From Girardinichthys multiradiatus (lineage: Eukaryota; Chordata; Actinopteri; Cyprinodontiformes; Goodeidae): a stretch of DNA of 64,000 bases. Where the stretch lies: contig NC_061800.1 of the NCBI RefSeq assembly GCF_021462225.1, forward strand, positions 15,546,749 through 15,610,748. Reading direction: 5' to 3'. Under the pieces are notes generated by a model. That model did not search any database. It saw only the letters and a program-made list of their open reading frames with translations, and was not told the origin of the DNA. Position numbers and translations under genes: made by a program. Shown here piece by piece: positions 1 to 11,485 of the stretch. Each line of letters starts with the position of its first letter. Position 1 is the first letter of the stretch.

Positions 1-1130
1 TAAAAGACAATATCAGCAATAATTTTCTGAAATTCTGGGCAAGTTCGGACAAACAAAGACAACTTTTAAAAATTATTTATAAATGTCAAAACTATTAGTA
101 ATAATTGATAGTAGCATTAATTACACATGTGGTCAAATGACACTAAGACTTGAAATTAAAAGACTTGGACTTGACTCAGGACTGTCATGTTTTGACTTTT
201 GACTCCAATTGAGAGTTCGTTACATGGGAGACTGGTGGAAAGGCTTGAGACTTACTTGTGGCTTTCAAATCAATGACTTGGTCCTCTAGAATTTTATTAG
301 TTTAGCATTGACTTTTTTGGGGGGGAGTGGGGGAGGAATAAAAAGTTAAATACAAAGAATAAAATAAGTTTTTGTTCAGTGCATTTGTCCAATGGGTTTA
401 AATGATGTAAACTTTTAAATTTTTAAAGAACAATGGAAAAAAGTTTTCATTAGGTTGTTTTCTTTTACTAATATCTACAACAATGTGATTTTAGAATACG
501 CTATCTTGTCGTCTGTTCATTATCCTAATGTGAGCATGTAAAGGTGAAATGTTTTTAATGGCATGCAGTTATTAATTGTAACTTATTAATCAGCTAAGTT
601 ACTGTGGTACAACCTACTTGGTTGCCCTGATCGAGAGGGGTTCAGATTTTGAACTGAGGAGTCATTCATCCTCATAAACAAACAAAACTATGCTTGCTCT
701 CCTTTTGTTCCTTGTTTTAATTTAATACTCTGTCAAGTGGAATTAGCAACTAGGAAAAATTGAGAAATCAGAGCTCAGTCCTCAGTGTGCAAATGCACTG
801 GAGGGTGAAGTCTTCGCTCATGTTTATGGTTATGACAGTAAAAATATTATGTTGCCAGTGGGAGGCCAAGCTTGAGCTGATCCTGGCTGAAACCAGTAGC
901 TTTTAGAAACTTTGATTGTTAATTTTGTCACAGCATGTAGTGTTATTCTGGTTCTTATCACTCTCATAGCTTAATACTTTTCCTTTAAGGAGTAAAATCA
1001 AATAGACAGTGTTCAGAGCCTTGCAGTTTTCATACCCTCTGAGCTTTTTTTACCGCCAAAAAACTCAATATATTTCATTGGAAGCACATTCATTGTAAAG
1101 TGAGAGAAAAAAAGATGCATTGTGTTAAAC
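1..1130. other. AT-rich noncoding DNA, nothing recognised
   Basis: No reading frame of note, no terminal repeats and no similarity to element families that I recognise. A short G-run lies near 320-335. Confidence 0.5.
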
Positions 1131-1209
1131 TTGTTTAATAAATATTATAAATGACCAATTCCTGAATTGTCTAGTCTGGTAAGAATAACATTAATCAGAG
1201 AAGCAGCTA

Positions 1210-2819
1210 CAGGTCCTTCTCAAAATATTAGCATATTGTGATAAAGTTCATTATTTTCCATAATGTAATTATGAAAATTTAACATTCATATATTTTAGAT
1301 TCATTGCACACTAACTGAAATATTTCAGGTCTTTTATTGTCTTAATACGGATGATTGTGGCATACAACTCATGAAAACCCAAAATTTCTATCTCACAAAA
1401 TTAGCATATTTCATCCGACCAATTAAAAAAAAGTGTTTTTAATACAAAAAACATCAACCTTCAAATAATCATGTACAGTTATGCACTCAATACTTGGTTG
1501 GGAATCCTTTTGCAGAAATGACTGCTTCAATGCGGCGTGGCATGGAGGCAATCAGCCTGTGGCACTGCTGAGGTCTTATGGAGGCCCAGGATGCTTCGAT
1601 AGCGGCCTTTAGCTCATCCAGAGTGTTGGGTCTTGAGTCTCTCAACGTTCTCTTCACAATATCCCACAGATTCTCTATGGGGTTCAGGTCAGGAGAGTTG
1701 GCAGGCCAATTGAGCACAGTGATACCATGGTCAGTAAACCATTTACCAGTGGTTTTGGCACTGTGAGCAGGTGCCAGGTCGTGCTGAAAAATGAAATCTT
1801 CATCTCCATAAAGCTTTTCAGCAGATGGAAGCATGAAGTGCTCCAAAATCTCCTGATAGCTAGCTGCATTGACCCTGCCCTTGATTAAACACAGTGGACC
1901 AACACCAGCAGCTGACACGGCACCCCAGACCATCACTGACTGTTGGTACTTGACACTGGACTTCTGGCATTTTGGCATTTCCTTCTCCCCAGTCTTCCTC
2001 CAGACTCTGGCACCTTGATTTCCGAATGACATGCAGAATTTGCCTTCATCCAAAAAAAGTACTTTGGACCACTGAGCAACAGTCCAGTGCTGCTTCTCTG
2101 TAGCCCAGGTCAGGCGCTTCTGCCGCTGTTTCTGGTTCAAAAGTGGCTTGACCTGGGGAATGCAGCACCTGTAGCCCATTTCCTGCACACGCCTGTGCAC
2201 GGTGGCTCTGGATGTTTCTACTCCAGACTCAGTCCACTGCTTCCGCAGGTCCCCCAAGATCTGGAATCGGCCCTTCTCCACAATCTTCCTCAGGGTCCGG
2301 TCACCTCTTCTCGTTGTGCAGCGTTTTCTGCCACACTTTTTCCTTCCCACAGACTTCCCACTGAGGTGCCTTGATACAGCACTCTGGGAACAGCCTATTC
2401 ATTCAGAAATTTCTTTCTGTGTCTTACCCTCTTGCTTGAGGGTGTCAATAGTGGCCTTCTGGACAGCAGTCAGGTCGGCAGTCTTACCCATGATTGGGGT
2501 TTTGAGTGATGAACCAGGCTGGGAGTTTTAAAGGCCTCAGGAATCTTTTGCAGGTGTTTAGAGTTAACTCGTTGATTCAGATGATTAGGTTCATAGCTCG
2601 TTTAGAGACCCTTTTAATGATATGCTAATTTTGTGAGATAGGAATTTTGGGTTTTCATGAGCTGTGTGCCAAAATCATCCGTATTAAGACAATAAAAGAC
2701 CTGAAATATTTCAGTTAGCGTGCAATGAATCTAAAATATATGAATGTTAAATTTTCATCATTACATTATGGAAAATAATGAACTTTATCACAATATGCTA
2801 ATATTTTGAAAAGGACCTG
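1210..2819 (-). mobile_element. Tc1-like DD34E transposon with 200-bp inverted repeats
   Basis: The element is bounded by CAGGTCCTTCTCAAAATATT at the left and its complement at the right, flanked by TA at 1208-1209 and 2820-2821. The terminal inverted repeats run about 200 bp each (1210-1409 and 2620-2819) and differ at few positions. Total length is 1610 bp, usual for Tc1 elements. It carries a minus-strand transposase with a nonsense mutation. A second copy of the same family lies at 53811-55464 in the opposite orientation. It sits inside an older Tc1 relic. Confidence 0.93.
1487..2491 (-). pseudogene. Tc1-like transposase, one nonsense mutation
   Basis: Reading on the minus strand from the ATG at 2489-2491 (MGKTADLTAVQKATIDTLKQ) the frame meets TGA at 2399-2401, where the other copy has CGA (Arg); this is a CpG-type transition. 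Beyond it 287 residues remain open. Order: paired-like helix-turn-helix region, a basic KKCGRKR stretch, then the DDE domain with the first Asp in FLDEGKF, the second in FQHDLAPAH and the Glu in NPIENLW, spaced 34 residues (DD34E). The usual Ser-Asp-Glu-Ser of the first motif is Leu-Asp-Glu-Gly here. The protein ends FPTKY before TGA at 1487-1489. In the family this enzyme cuts and pastes the element at TA sites. As written it would make at most a short peptide, or a protein lacking its N-terminus from an internal start, so it is probably inactive. Confidence 0.9.
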
Positions 2820-3400
2820 TAAGAGGCAGATGGTAACTCTCAAGGAGCTGCAAAGATCCAGAGAACCTACAGACTCGATGACTATTAGTTATGTGTTACA
2901 GAAATCTGGCCTTCTTTGAAGAATGGTAAAATAAAAAACATTGTTGAGATAAAACCACAAGAGGTCCTGTCTGCAGTTTGCCACAAGCCACTTAGGAGAC
3001 ACAGCAAACATGGGGAAGAAGGTGCTCTGGTGAGATGAGATACAAATACATTTTTTGGCCTACATTCAAAAAGCTATTTTTGGAAGACACTTCACAATAC
3101 CATGAACTTACCATCCCCACAGTGAAACAAGGTTGTGGCAGCATCATGCTGAGAGGATTTTGAAAGCTTTGATAGAATGGTAAATGGAGCTAAATAGAGT
3201 GTAATCCTGGAAGGAAACCATTTAGAAGCTGCAAAAGACTTGAGATTGTGCAGGGAGTTTACCTTCCTGCAGGACATAGACCCTAAACATACAGCCGGAG
3301 CTACAATGGAATGGTTTAAATCAAAGCATAATCAAGTGGGAGAGTTGGCCAGTCAATATCCTGAACTAAAACCAAATGAAAATTTTTGGCAAGTATTTGT

Positions 3401-4469
3401 GTACTTGCAGCTGTAAATATAGCCAAAGATTGTTCTATAAAGCTTTGGTTCAGGGGGAAATTTCGGGTTGTATATTTTTTGGCAAACATGCAGTTGTGTT
3501 ATTGTTTTTTTCATGATTCTCACATTTCTCTTAGTTTTTCATCACCACAATTTTCCAACCACCTTTCATGAGCTAAAGCATCTCGGTCACACTAAAATCC
3601 GCTCAACTGACCTAATATATCATTTGCATGCAGAGTGTTAATGCATATCACTTCAAATGTAATAGCCTATTCCATCAAAGCCACATTTTAAGATGCACTT
3701 TTGCATATATAGATTTTGCAATACTGACTGTGATTGATTTGATCTATTCTACAGCTATACTAAATATTACTACTGCATTCTTTTTTTCTTTTTTTTTGCT
3801 GATTGTGATGTAATTTAATACACAAGTTGACTAGGTGACAGGTATATAAATGTTTGGTTTTCAAAGGCACTGTGGTGGCATTATAAGTTGAGTGGATATG
3901 TGTGTGTTTATTCATTATTTTTGGGAAGTTTTGTCATATGGAGCAAGTTGTCTCTTTGAATTTAGCAGCTGACTCTAAGAAACTGTTTATTCAGCATTGT
4001 TCGACGAGTGTGCACTTTGTTTTTTTTATTTACTCTATCGTAGCTTACTGACAAAAACACGCACCAAGAGACAGACAAACACACACACCCAGTGGGAGAT
4101 GCTTCAAAGCGTAGCATCGCTGTCAGCGATTGCTTTTTGTTTCATGTGTCCTCTATTTTTTTTTCCACCACCCCCTTTCACTCCAATTTCTTATTAATGG
4201 CCCAGATGTGGTGGTGGCACGCTGGGAGCTCATTACTCCAAAGACAACACAAAGCTGTTGTTTCCATTTTCAAACATTTTGGGAGGAGGTACTTTCATGT
4301 AATATGTAACCACAGCAGTCTACAGCTTCCAAAACTAACAATGGTGCTTGTTCTACAGCTTAAGCTCAGTGTTTGATTAGGTGTGAAGGAGGAAGAAGAG
4401 GATAGTTCATCCATTATGTAACCTCATGCAGCTTTCTGCTCGTGGTACAATTATTTATAACTTTGTGTT
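3401..4469. other. Noncoding DNA
   Basis: AT-rich with several T runs. No element ends were seen. The stretch around 4190-4340 is of higher complexity but I cannot assign it. Confidence 0.4.
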
Positions 4470-4870
4470 AAAGAATGAAAAGTGATGAGGAAAATGGTGG
4501 GACAAAGAAGAATGCATGAGAAGAGGGAATGTGGAAGCAGAAGAAGTGAAAATGTGAGAAGGTAAATAAGTTAATGGTAAATAGAGTTAATATGGAATAT
4601 GTTTGGAAAAACAGCAGAAATTGTAAAAGATGGGTGATGGGTGAGATTTGCAAGGAAAGAATTTTGAAGGAGCGGAATGAAACGAGACAAGAAATTTGTA
4701 TGCTGAGACAGGAAAAAGGGGTGAAGAGGGAAAGATGAGGAGGGAACTGTGAAGGAGAAACAGAGGAAGGTCAATGGGGACAAGAAACGACAGTAAAGGA
4801 GAAAAGGGAGAGAAGGATATAAAAGTGTGGGATGTGGTGAAGATGGAGGAGGAGAAGTGAGGAGATGGGT
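4470..4870. repeat. Purine-rich, C-poor tract
   Basis: About 400 bases in which the plus strand is made largely of A and G, with C nearly absent and T in a minority. Open frames on the minus strand here are by-products of this composition. It lies just before a TG microsatellite. Confidence 0.7.
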
Positions 4871-4996
4871 GTCAGGAGTCAGAGTCGCTTTCATCACAGA
4901 GAGTTGTCGTGTTGATCGGAGGTGTGAACCCAGCAAATCTGACAAATATCTCTCACAGACGCATCCGAAACGCGAGGTGACTGTGAGTGGGGTCGA

Positions 4997-5010
4997 TGTG
5001 TGTGTGTTTG

Positions 5011-5043
<33 letters not shown>
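4997..5043. repeat. (TG)n microsatellite
   Basis: A run of TG dinucleotides with two interruptions (TTTG and GCG), ending at TAAGCGG. Confidence 0.95.
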
Positions 5044-5289
5044 AAGCGGCTCCCAAGGGGATATTCAACCTTTCCAGCAAACTATTTTTGACATGTTCTT
5101 GTTTTTGGGTGGTGTCTTCACCTCATTGTTTGAAGTTATGCACCTCTTCAGAAACATGTTGCTTGGACAACATTTAAACTCACATTTCCCTTCTGTCTTA
5201 TGTCCTTTAGACCAATTAAAATTAGTCAGTTTAATTATTAAAAGTTACGTACATATCAAAGACCTATGAAAATACCCAGATCTTCAACA

Positions 5290-6320
5290 CACAGGGCTTT
5301 GGAAAGGCATTCATACCCTTTGAACGTTTCCACAGTTTCCCATGTTACAACCACAAACATAAGTACATTTTAAACAGATTTATTTGATAGAGTAACATAA
5401 AGTAGCACATTACTGTTAAGTGGGAGGACCATAATAAATAGTTTTCGAACATTTTTACCAATAAATGTCTAAAGAATTGTTCTGTGCATTTAAATTAAGC
5501 CCCCTGTGCTCAAATAAGGCAAAACATAAGATCAAGTGCAACTAATAGTCTTCAGAAGTCATCTAATCAGTCCACCTGTGTGTAACTATATCCCTGTATA
5601 AATCCATGTGTTTTGTGAAGGCCTCAGAGGTTAGTTGCCTCATGAAGACCAAGGAACACAGCAGACAGGTCAGGGAGAAAGTTAGGCAAAGTTCAAAACA
5701 GGGTCAGGTTCTAAATCAATATGGCAAGCTTTGAACATCTCACAGAACACTGATCAATCCATCATCTGATGATGAAAAGAGGATGGCATAACCAAAAACC
5801 TACCAAGACATGGCCATCCACCTAAATTGACAGGTTAGGTAAGGAGAGTACCCATCAGACAAGTACCCATGAGGCCCATGAAGGAGCTGCAAAGATTCAC
5901 AGCTTAGATGGGATAATCGGTTGACAAAAAAACTAATAGTCTCACACTCCAAAGTCTGACCATAATAAAAGAGTAGCAAAAAGTAAACCATCGTTGTCTT
6001 GTTTTGTTTGCCACAAACGATGTAGGGGATAGAACAAGAGTGTGGCAAGATGGGTGGAGCTAAACAGAGAGTAATCCTGGAAGAAAACCCATTAGAGGCA
6101 GTGAAAGACTCGACACTGGGACAAAGGTTCACCCTCCTTCAGGACAACAACCCTGAAAGTACTCCCAGAGCTACAATGGAATAGTTTATATCAAAATGTG
6201 TTGAATTGTTAAGATGGCATAGTCAACGTCCAGACATACTGTAAATCCAATAAAGAAATTGTTGCAAAACCTGAAAATCGAGCTGGAATCTATGCCAACA
6301 GTTTAAGGGAAAGTCGTAGT
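5290..6320 (+). mobile_element. Degraded Tc1-like transposon
   Basis: The left end resembles a Tc1 terminal repeat (GGCTTTGGAAAGGCATTCAT), and the 5' part of a transposase follows at 5643 with MKTKEHSRQV. The helix-turn-helix region then reads through many stops. The centre is deleted: the FATS-like segment near 6005 joins almost directly to the loop segment near 6050. The end with the NPIE-like motif is blurred near 6240. No right terminal repeat is visible, so the element is truncated. Same lineage as the relic at 1131-3400. Confidence 0.75.
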
Positions 6321-6449
6321 ACACACCAGACAAATCATATGGACATCCTTTTTTGGACCATCCCAGGGACAACACACATGAAGAAGAACCAGCAAATACA
6401 TTGCTGTGGTTGCTGGCTGGTCCATCTTAGAATTTTTCACAAACACATG

Positions 6450-6557
6450 CAAAGAAAGAGCCTCTAAACTCCCCACAAAAAGGGCATAAGACCAAGATTT
6501 AAACTATGACCTTCTTGCTGTGAGGTGACAAAACACCTCACTACGTAGCGCCACCTT
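6450..6557 (-). mobile_element. Old tRNA-derived SINE head
   Basis: Read on the minus strand this begins GGTGGCGCTACGTAGTGAGG and continues with CAGCAAGAAGGTCATAGTTT, the layout of the tRNA-like head (A box, then B box) of fish SINEs such as the copy at 39384-39725. It is diverged, and its tail is missing. Confidence 0.5.
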
Positions 6558-7190
6558 ATTATTCTCAAACATAACCAAATGAGCCAATGCATCCATATTT
6601 CTGCCGCTGATCAACTGAGTACCCACTTTCATGTAATTCAGTCTGTTTCCAACAGATATGAGTAAAGCAGATCTGCTTGTTTGTTCAGTCTGCAGCTCGA
6701 GAGCTTCAAATCAAATCTCCTGTAATTAGCTCAGTCCTGTGCTGAAGTTCAGGCTGTTCTCAGTGGGCTCTGTGCGTGAGTGTAATCAGAGAACAACTCA
6801 AATCATGCACTGCCTGCCTCAGTCCAGGTCAGAATGCAGTCCCTCTGGTTTAGTGTGTCGAATAGAGAAATTGTGTTGATTAGATTAACTCTGGGCAGAA
6901 GCGTTCCTGGTATTTCTGCGTTTACGTCACAACAAGGGAATATGTAACACCAAACAATTTCAGGTAATTGTAGGGCTACTGGTGGTGCCGTGCATGCTGA
7001 CAAAGTCCTTAATGATTGACACTTGCCATTAATGACTTTTCCTTAGGACTTCTGAGTGATTTTGTGGGATTCGATCTATGTTAAGTTCACGCCTGCAGGA
7101 CAGAAACTACACATTTCAATTATGCCAACACAAAAAGGAGAAATAAGAGGTTGGTACTCTTGCTGTAAGCATAGTACAGAGTACAAACTG
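6558..7190. other. Unique DNA, candidate conserved noncoding element
   Basis: The segment from about 6690 to 7080 is complex, free of repeats and rich in TAATTA/TTAATGA-type and CAGCTC-type motifs, as vertebrate developmental enhancers often are. No coding frame. Conservation cannot be judged from one sequence. Confidence 0.3.
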
Positions 7191-8475
7191 TGTGCCTTCC
7201 AAAGTATACTTACTTTTTCAAATTTGTAATGTTTCGTGCCACTATTTAACTATAAACTCCAATGTTTTTAACTACATTTTTTGTGATAAACCCAGAAACA
7301 TTACCCATAATTGTGAAAAGGAAATAAATATATTATTTTAACATAAATCTGAAAACCACTTTTTGCAGGAATGCCTGCCTTATAGGGTAATATCCATGAG
7401 CTTTGCACATTAAGAGAATTAAATATTTGAACAGCAATTTTCAAATGTTACCAAATATAAACTGGATTTAGGTCTGGACTTTTACTAGGCCATTTTACCA
7501 CATAGATCTATTCCATTGTAGCTCTGACTATGGGTATGTCCCAATTCAGGGGCTGGATCCTTCGAAGGACCCAATCTACATGGGCTGGGTCCTTCGTCGA
7601 CTGCTAAAACCATGGAGGCCGGAAGTGAGCAGCTGTGGATTGGGACGATCTAGCCTGATTGGGACGGTCTAGCCTCACCGCTGGGTAGGCTGGCGAGGCA
7701 AGCCGGCAGTTACTACGGCGGGAGCGGAAAACTTCAAAAACGTCGGAGCATGTTTGAAATTAAGCTATGTCTCGATATATCAAGTAGATATTTCACGTCA
7801 ACACAGTTATGTTCCCGCACTAAAAACATTGTAGAAGTTCATTTGTGTCACAGAAAGTGTAATTTTTCACAATTTAATCACAGTTTTTGCCCCTGTGGTC
7901 CGCCATGGCTGCCCCTGATTGACCAATCTGCTTCGACCCGCAATGAATCATGGGAAATGATGGACCGCGAAGGATACTCACGAACCATCCTTCAAATTGG
8001 CAAAAGAAGGACAGTCTTTGTTGCCGCGCTGTGACGTAATCGGCCTACAAATACGGCCTTCGAAGGATCCAGCCCCTGAATTGGGACACATCCTGTATGC
8101 TTAGAGAATTTTTGTACTGGAATTTGAACTTTGACCCCACTCTTAAGTTTTTTGCATCCTTTCTTTCAGGATTGTCCTGTATTTAGCTCCAGACATCTTC
8201 CCATCAACTCTGATCAGCTTCCCTTTCCCTGCTGAATAAAATAATTGCCACTGTGTGATGCTGCCACCACCATATTTCACTATGGGATGGTGTGTTCAGG
8301 GTGATGCAATGCATAGGTTTTATGCTGCACAGAATTTTGTGTGTACACCAACCATTTAAATTCTGGTCTCCTCATTTTGTCTTTTTGCACTTCCTTCCTC
8401 AATCCCCCACATAGTTTGCAGCAAACATCTTTAAACAACAACTTTTATCTTGCCACTTTTCCATAAAGACCAGAC
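7191..8475 (-). mobile_element. Degraded Tc1-like transposon carrying a MITE
   Basis: On the minus strand the pieces of a Tc1 transposase appear in order: an ending of the KWTEDQNLNGW type near 8345-8385, the KYGGGSITQW-like segment near 8255-8275, the loop segment near 8190, and the segment before the NPIE region near 7480-7530. The relic is interrupted at 7537-8088 by another transposon. The left end near 7190-7330 looks like a terminal region. Many stops and indels. Confidence 0.7.
7537..8088. mobile_element. MITE with perfect 32-bp inverted repeats
   Basis: The element starts TGTCCCAATTCAGGGGCTGG and ends with the exact reverse complement over 32 bases (7537-7568 and 8057-8088). The 552-bp body is GC-richer than its surroundings and has no transposase, so it is nonautonomous. 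It lies inside the Tc1 relic at 7191-8475. I see no clear target duplication, so the superfamily is left open; hAT, P or PIF/Harbinger types are all possible. Confidence 0.85.
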
Positions 8476-8611
8476 CCCATATTCACAAAGAATCCGAAGA
8501 CTAAAAGTAGCTAGTTACGTCATTCTAAGAAAAATCTTAGAATTTCTCCAATTCTAAGATTTTTCTTAGAATTTTATCTCGGTAAGATAAAAGTGATTCA
8601 CAAAGCACCTA
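8476..8611. mobile_element. MITE-like palindromic unit
   Basis: The unit is framed by two copies of ATTCACAAAG (near 8483 and 8597) and contains a perfect inverted repeat with 23-base arms, 8522-8544 and 8550-8572, around the spacer TCTCC. Each arm is itself a palindrome, ATTCTAAGA-AAAA-TCTTAGAAT. Short MITEs beginning with ATTCACAAAG-like ends are common in fish genomes; the assignment here is inference. Confidence 0.55.
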
Positions 8612-9163
8612 ATGCATGGTTAACACGGCAGGATTTTCAAATTGTCGGCTGATTTTCAAAACCTCACAGACCCAACATGTGACGATCAAAAATTGTAGGT
8701 ATAACAGGTTTGGTCCTACAGTGTGTAGTGTCTAGCCACACGGCAAGCACAACACACGTACAGATTTCACTCACGAACATTCAGATGTCAGACGAGAAAT
8801 CTTGCTAACCCTCTCGAGATCAAACTTGAGTTCAGAGTAATTCCCTTCTGTGTTTTTGTCACCTCGCTTTCTGATTGGCAACACGTCCCAGTCACCAGAC
8901 TGCGTGCTCATTTGTCCTTGGGGAACACCCCACAGGGTAGGATATCGCACCAAGACAATACAACATGTTGAACATCCCTGATTTGAGGTCACAGCGGTCC
9001 CGAGCTCCCGGTTCCGAGGAGACTAGATCACTCTTAACACAGCACACACAGCAGAAATATCTCATAAGATTATCTAAAGAGCCATCACGATGATCGGGGC
9101 ATGACAGAAGGGGAAGATAGGGTCATAAATCGGCATAACAATACTGCCGTGTGAACCAGGCAT
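8612..9163. mobile_element. Nonautonomous DNA transposon with about 20-bp inverted repeats
   Basis: The left end ATGCATGGTTAACACGGCAG matches the complement of the right end (ATGCCTGGTTCACACGGCAG) at 18 of 20 positions, and weaker similarity extends a few bases further out on both sides. No transposase is encoded in the 552-bp interval. The target duplication is unclear, so the superfamily is undecided. Confidence 0.75.
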
Positions 9164-9255
9164 AAGGCCTCTACAAAGTATTGCTACAAAGAAGTTGCTT
9201 TGATAAAATGCATTGAATTGTGTGGTTTTAACGAGCCAAAATGTGGAAAAGTTTA

Positions 9256-9800
9256 AGCACAGTGTGTTCTCTCCCCACTCCTCTTCTCCCTCTACACAAA
9301 TGACTGCCCCTGAGTGGACCCGCCTGTGAAACCCCTGACATTTGCAAATGACACCCCCCTTTTTGGACTGACCCCGGACAGTGATGAGTCTGCATACTGA
9401 CAGGAAGTGGATCGGCTGGTACACTGGTGTGGTCAGAACCACCTGGAACTTAATCCAATCAAGACTGTGGAGATGATGGGGGACTTTCCGAGTACACCGC
9501 CCCCACATACCCCCTCACTATCCTCAATCAGGTCTGCAGAGAGAATCATCAGGGCTGACCTTTCCTCTATCCAGGAGTTATACAGGTCTAGGGTCAGGAA
9601 AGGGGAGCCAAAATCTCTGCAGACTCCACACACCCTGCACACAACTGTTTAGGTTTTTACCTTTAGGTCTGCGCTACAGAGCGCTGTCTGCTAAAACCAG
9701 CCGCCAGAGAGACAGTTTCTTCCCCCAGGCAGTTTCTCTGATGAACACTTGACTGTCAGAGTTCCAGAACAACATCATGCATACTTGGACTGATCTCACA
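9256..9800 (+). mobile_element. L2-like LINE fragment (reverse transcriptase 3' part)
   Basis: Decayed reverse transcriptase pieces are in the same order as in the better copy at 11486-15136: LFSLYTNDC-like, a FANDT-type version of the FADDT motif near 9345, the HWCGQNHLELNP stretch at 9422-9455, then, after a deletion, the RSAERIIRADL segment near 9530 and the terminal segment through 9750. Truncated at the 5' end, with frameshifts and a deletion. Not functional. Confidence 0.85.
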
Positions 9801-11485
9801 TTATATTCTATTGTAAAGTCAATTGTGTATATATGTACAATCCAAATATAACACTTCTTTTTTTTTGGAATCCTGTGCAATTGTTTCATGTGATTCTCTT
9901 TTGTCTGAGGAGATAAAAATTTTTTGGAACATTCAAGAAGACACCAGCAGTTCCTCCTGTTCCTCCTCTCCTCCTGCCTCATGTTTTTATCCATAGCCTC
10001 TCCTTTTTTGAATCTTCTTTAAACTTGCATAGTAATTATCCAATAGACACTGTAACCAAGAGTAAGGATGAACATACGGCTCTGCTCAAGCAGTTATTTG
10101 TTTGCATTTGGATGCAGTGTTTGTGTTGCAAACTGGTTCTGCTGTCTGCTAGGTTTCTTGCAGCTGTCTGGGCTTATTTACAGCTGCGACCCACACCAGT
10201 GATTCCTCTGCCACCACTTCCACCCACCGACATGAAGCGCAGTCAGGCGACAACTCAAAGCTGCACTTGCACACTGGAGCTTCATCAAAAGCACTTATTT
10301 CTTTTCTCTTGAACTTCATAGTCACAGTGTGTCTACACTGAAAGAGTGCTTTCGAGACGAGCTGCAGTGTGGTGAAACAACAGCAGCAACAGCTGCAGCT
10401 CTATTTTGTGAATCTTTGTAAAAATGGTTTGCTACAATGTTCTGGATATTGCGGAAACACCTCTTGCAAAAACATGAGATTAATGTTTTTTCTCCCTAGT
10501 TTGTTGTTTGTGTTTTTGTTAACGTGAAGTGTAAAACTAAAAATTGTCAAATGCACACAACACAAATCCCAAATCATTGGAATCCTGCACCTAGAAATAC
10601 ATATGTTTAGTTCAGGACTCCTGCATTACAATCAGTTTAATTCAGTTTTTTCATCCAACACAAATTAAGAACAAATGTCACCTTCTGGCCTTTTATAAGA
10701 AAAGAAGGATCTGAGTTACTGTAAATACGTCCCATAAAACCCAAGCATGACAAAATCCAAAAATTTCTAATCAAATCAGTCCAATCATATAGACCGATTC
10801 AAATTCATTTGCATATAGTTCAACACTAGCCGGATACAATGCTATCAAATTCAGTTTATAATGCCAATTGGTTTTATAAACTGAGGAAACTCAGCAGATT
10901 TCATCCAGTCATTAACTTCACAGCAATCTCTCCTCTTAAGCAAGAATGTGGCGAAAGTGGACATATTGCGTTTATGACCACACTAGCTTTAACCCTTCAG
11001 GTATCAACCTGAAGGGTAGCTTCCCTCTTTCTCCCGTACTCATCCAGAAAAGAAGACTCACTCTGAGTCTGACAAAAGCCTTAGAATGAGCAGCAGTTGT
11101 TGATACAAATCACATCGCATCACTTTTTTGGACTGTAATGGAAAATGGATCTTGTAGAGCCGATCTGACCCAAGACGAGTAGAGGAGGACCTAATGGAAA
11201 AAGGGCAAGAGACGATAGACCAGACACATAAAAAACAAGAAAGCAATAAGCAATTGTTTTGTTAAAGAAAAAGTTAAGTCAAACATCCTATTGCTCACTT
11301 TACCAAATTCAAATAGATTTTATTGTACTGTCTGTTCAGATCTACACACATACCGTACTCTGTAAATGTTTCAAACCACCTTTGACGCCCATGATTACTA
11401 TTAAAATGGTCTTGATCAATAGTTCTCCAACTTTACTCAAGGTTTTTCAAAACCTTTGGGATTTGTGCTGCTATTTGCTATTTCC
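9801..11485. other. Noncoding DNA with one short hairpin
   Basis: No element family recognised. A perfect 11-base inverted repeat (ACCCTTCAGGT, loop ATCA) lies at 10992-11017. The open frames here show no domain. Confidence 0.4.

Larger units (their letters stand above)
1131..3400 (+). mobile_element. Old Tc1-like transposon relic, split by a younger Tc1
   Basis: Sequence left of 1208 and right of 2821 forms one decayed Tc1 transposase on the plus strand. The left part carries the piece that reads into an IREAA-like motif, and the right part resumes with a version of the KELQRS motif of the helix-turn-helix region. Further right are the FATSHLGDTANM-like stretch, the VLW-stop-DE catalytic region (a TGA precedes the Asp) near 3030, and the histidine-glycine-rich stretch near 3120. 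Stops and indels occur throughout, so the gene is dead. The related relic at 5290-6320 shares the segment for the GAK-like loop. The break is an exact TA, the target of the element at 1210-2819. Outer ends of the relic are not resolved. Confidence 0.7.

Noticed and set aside
4571..5080. A 169-residue minus-strand open frame
   Set aside because: It is the complement of the purine-rich tract and the TG repeat. The His-Thr runs and Ser/Pro/Leu bias come from composition, and no domain is visible.
7750..8034. A 94-residue open frame inside the MITE
   Set aside because: No similarity to a transposase and no start context; the MITE is noncoding.
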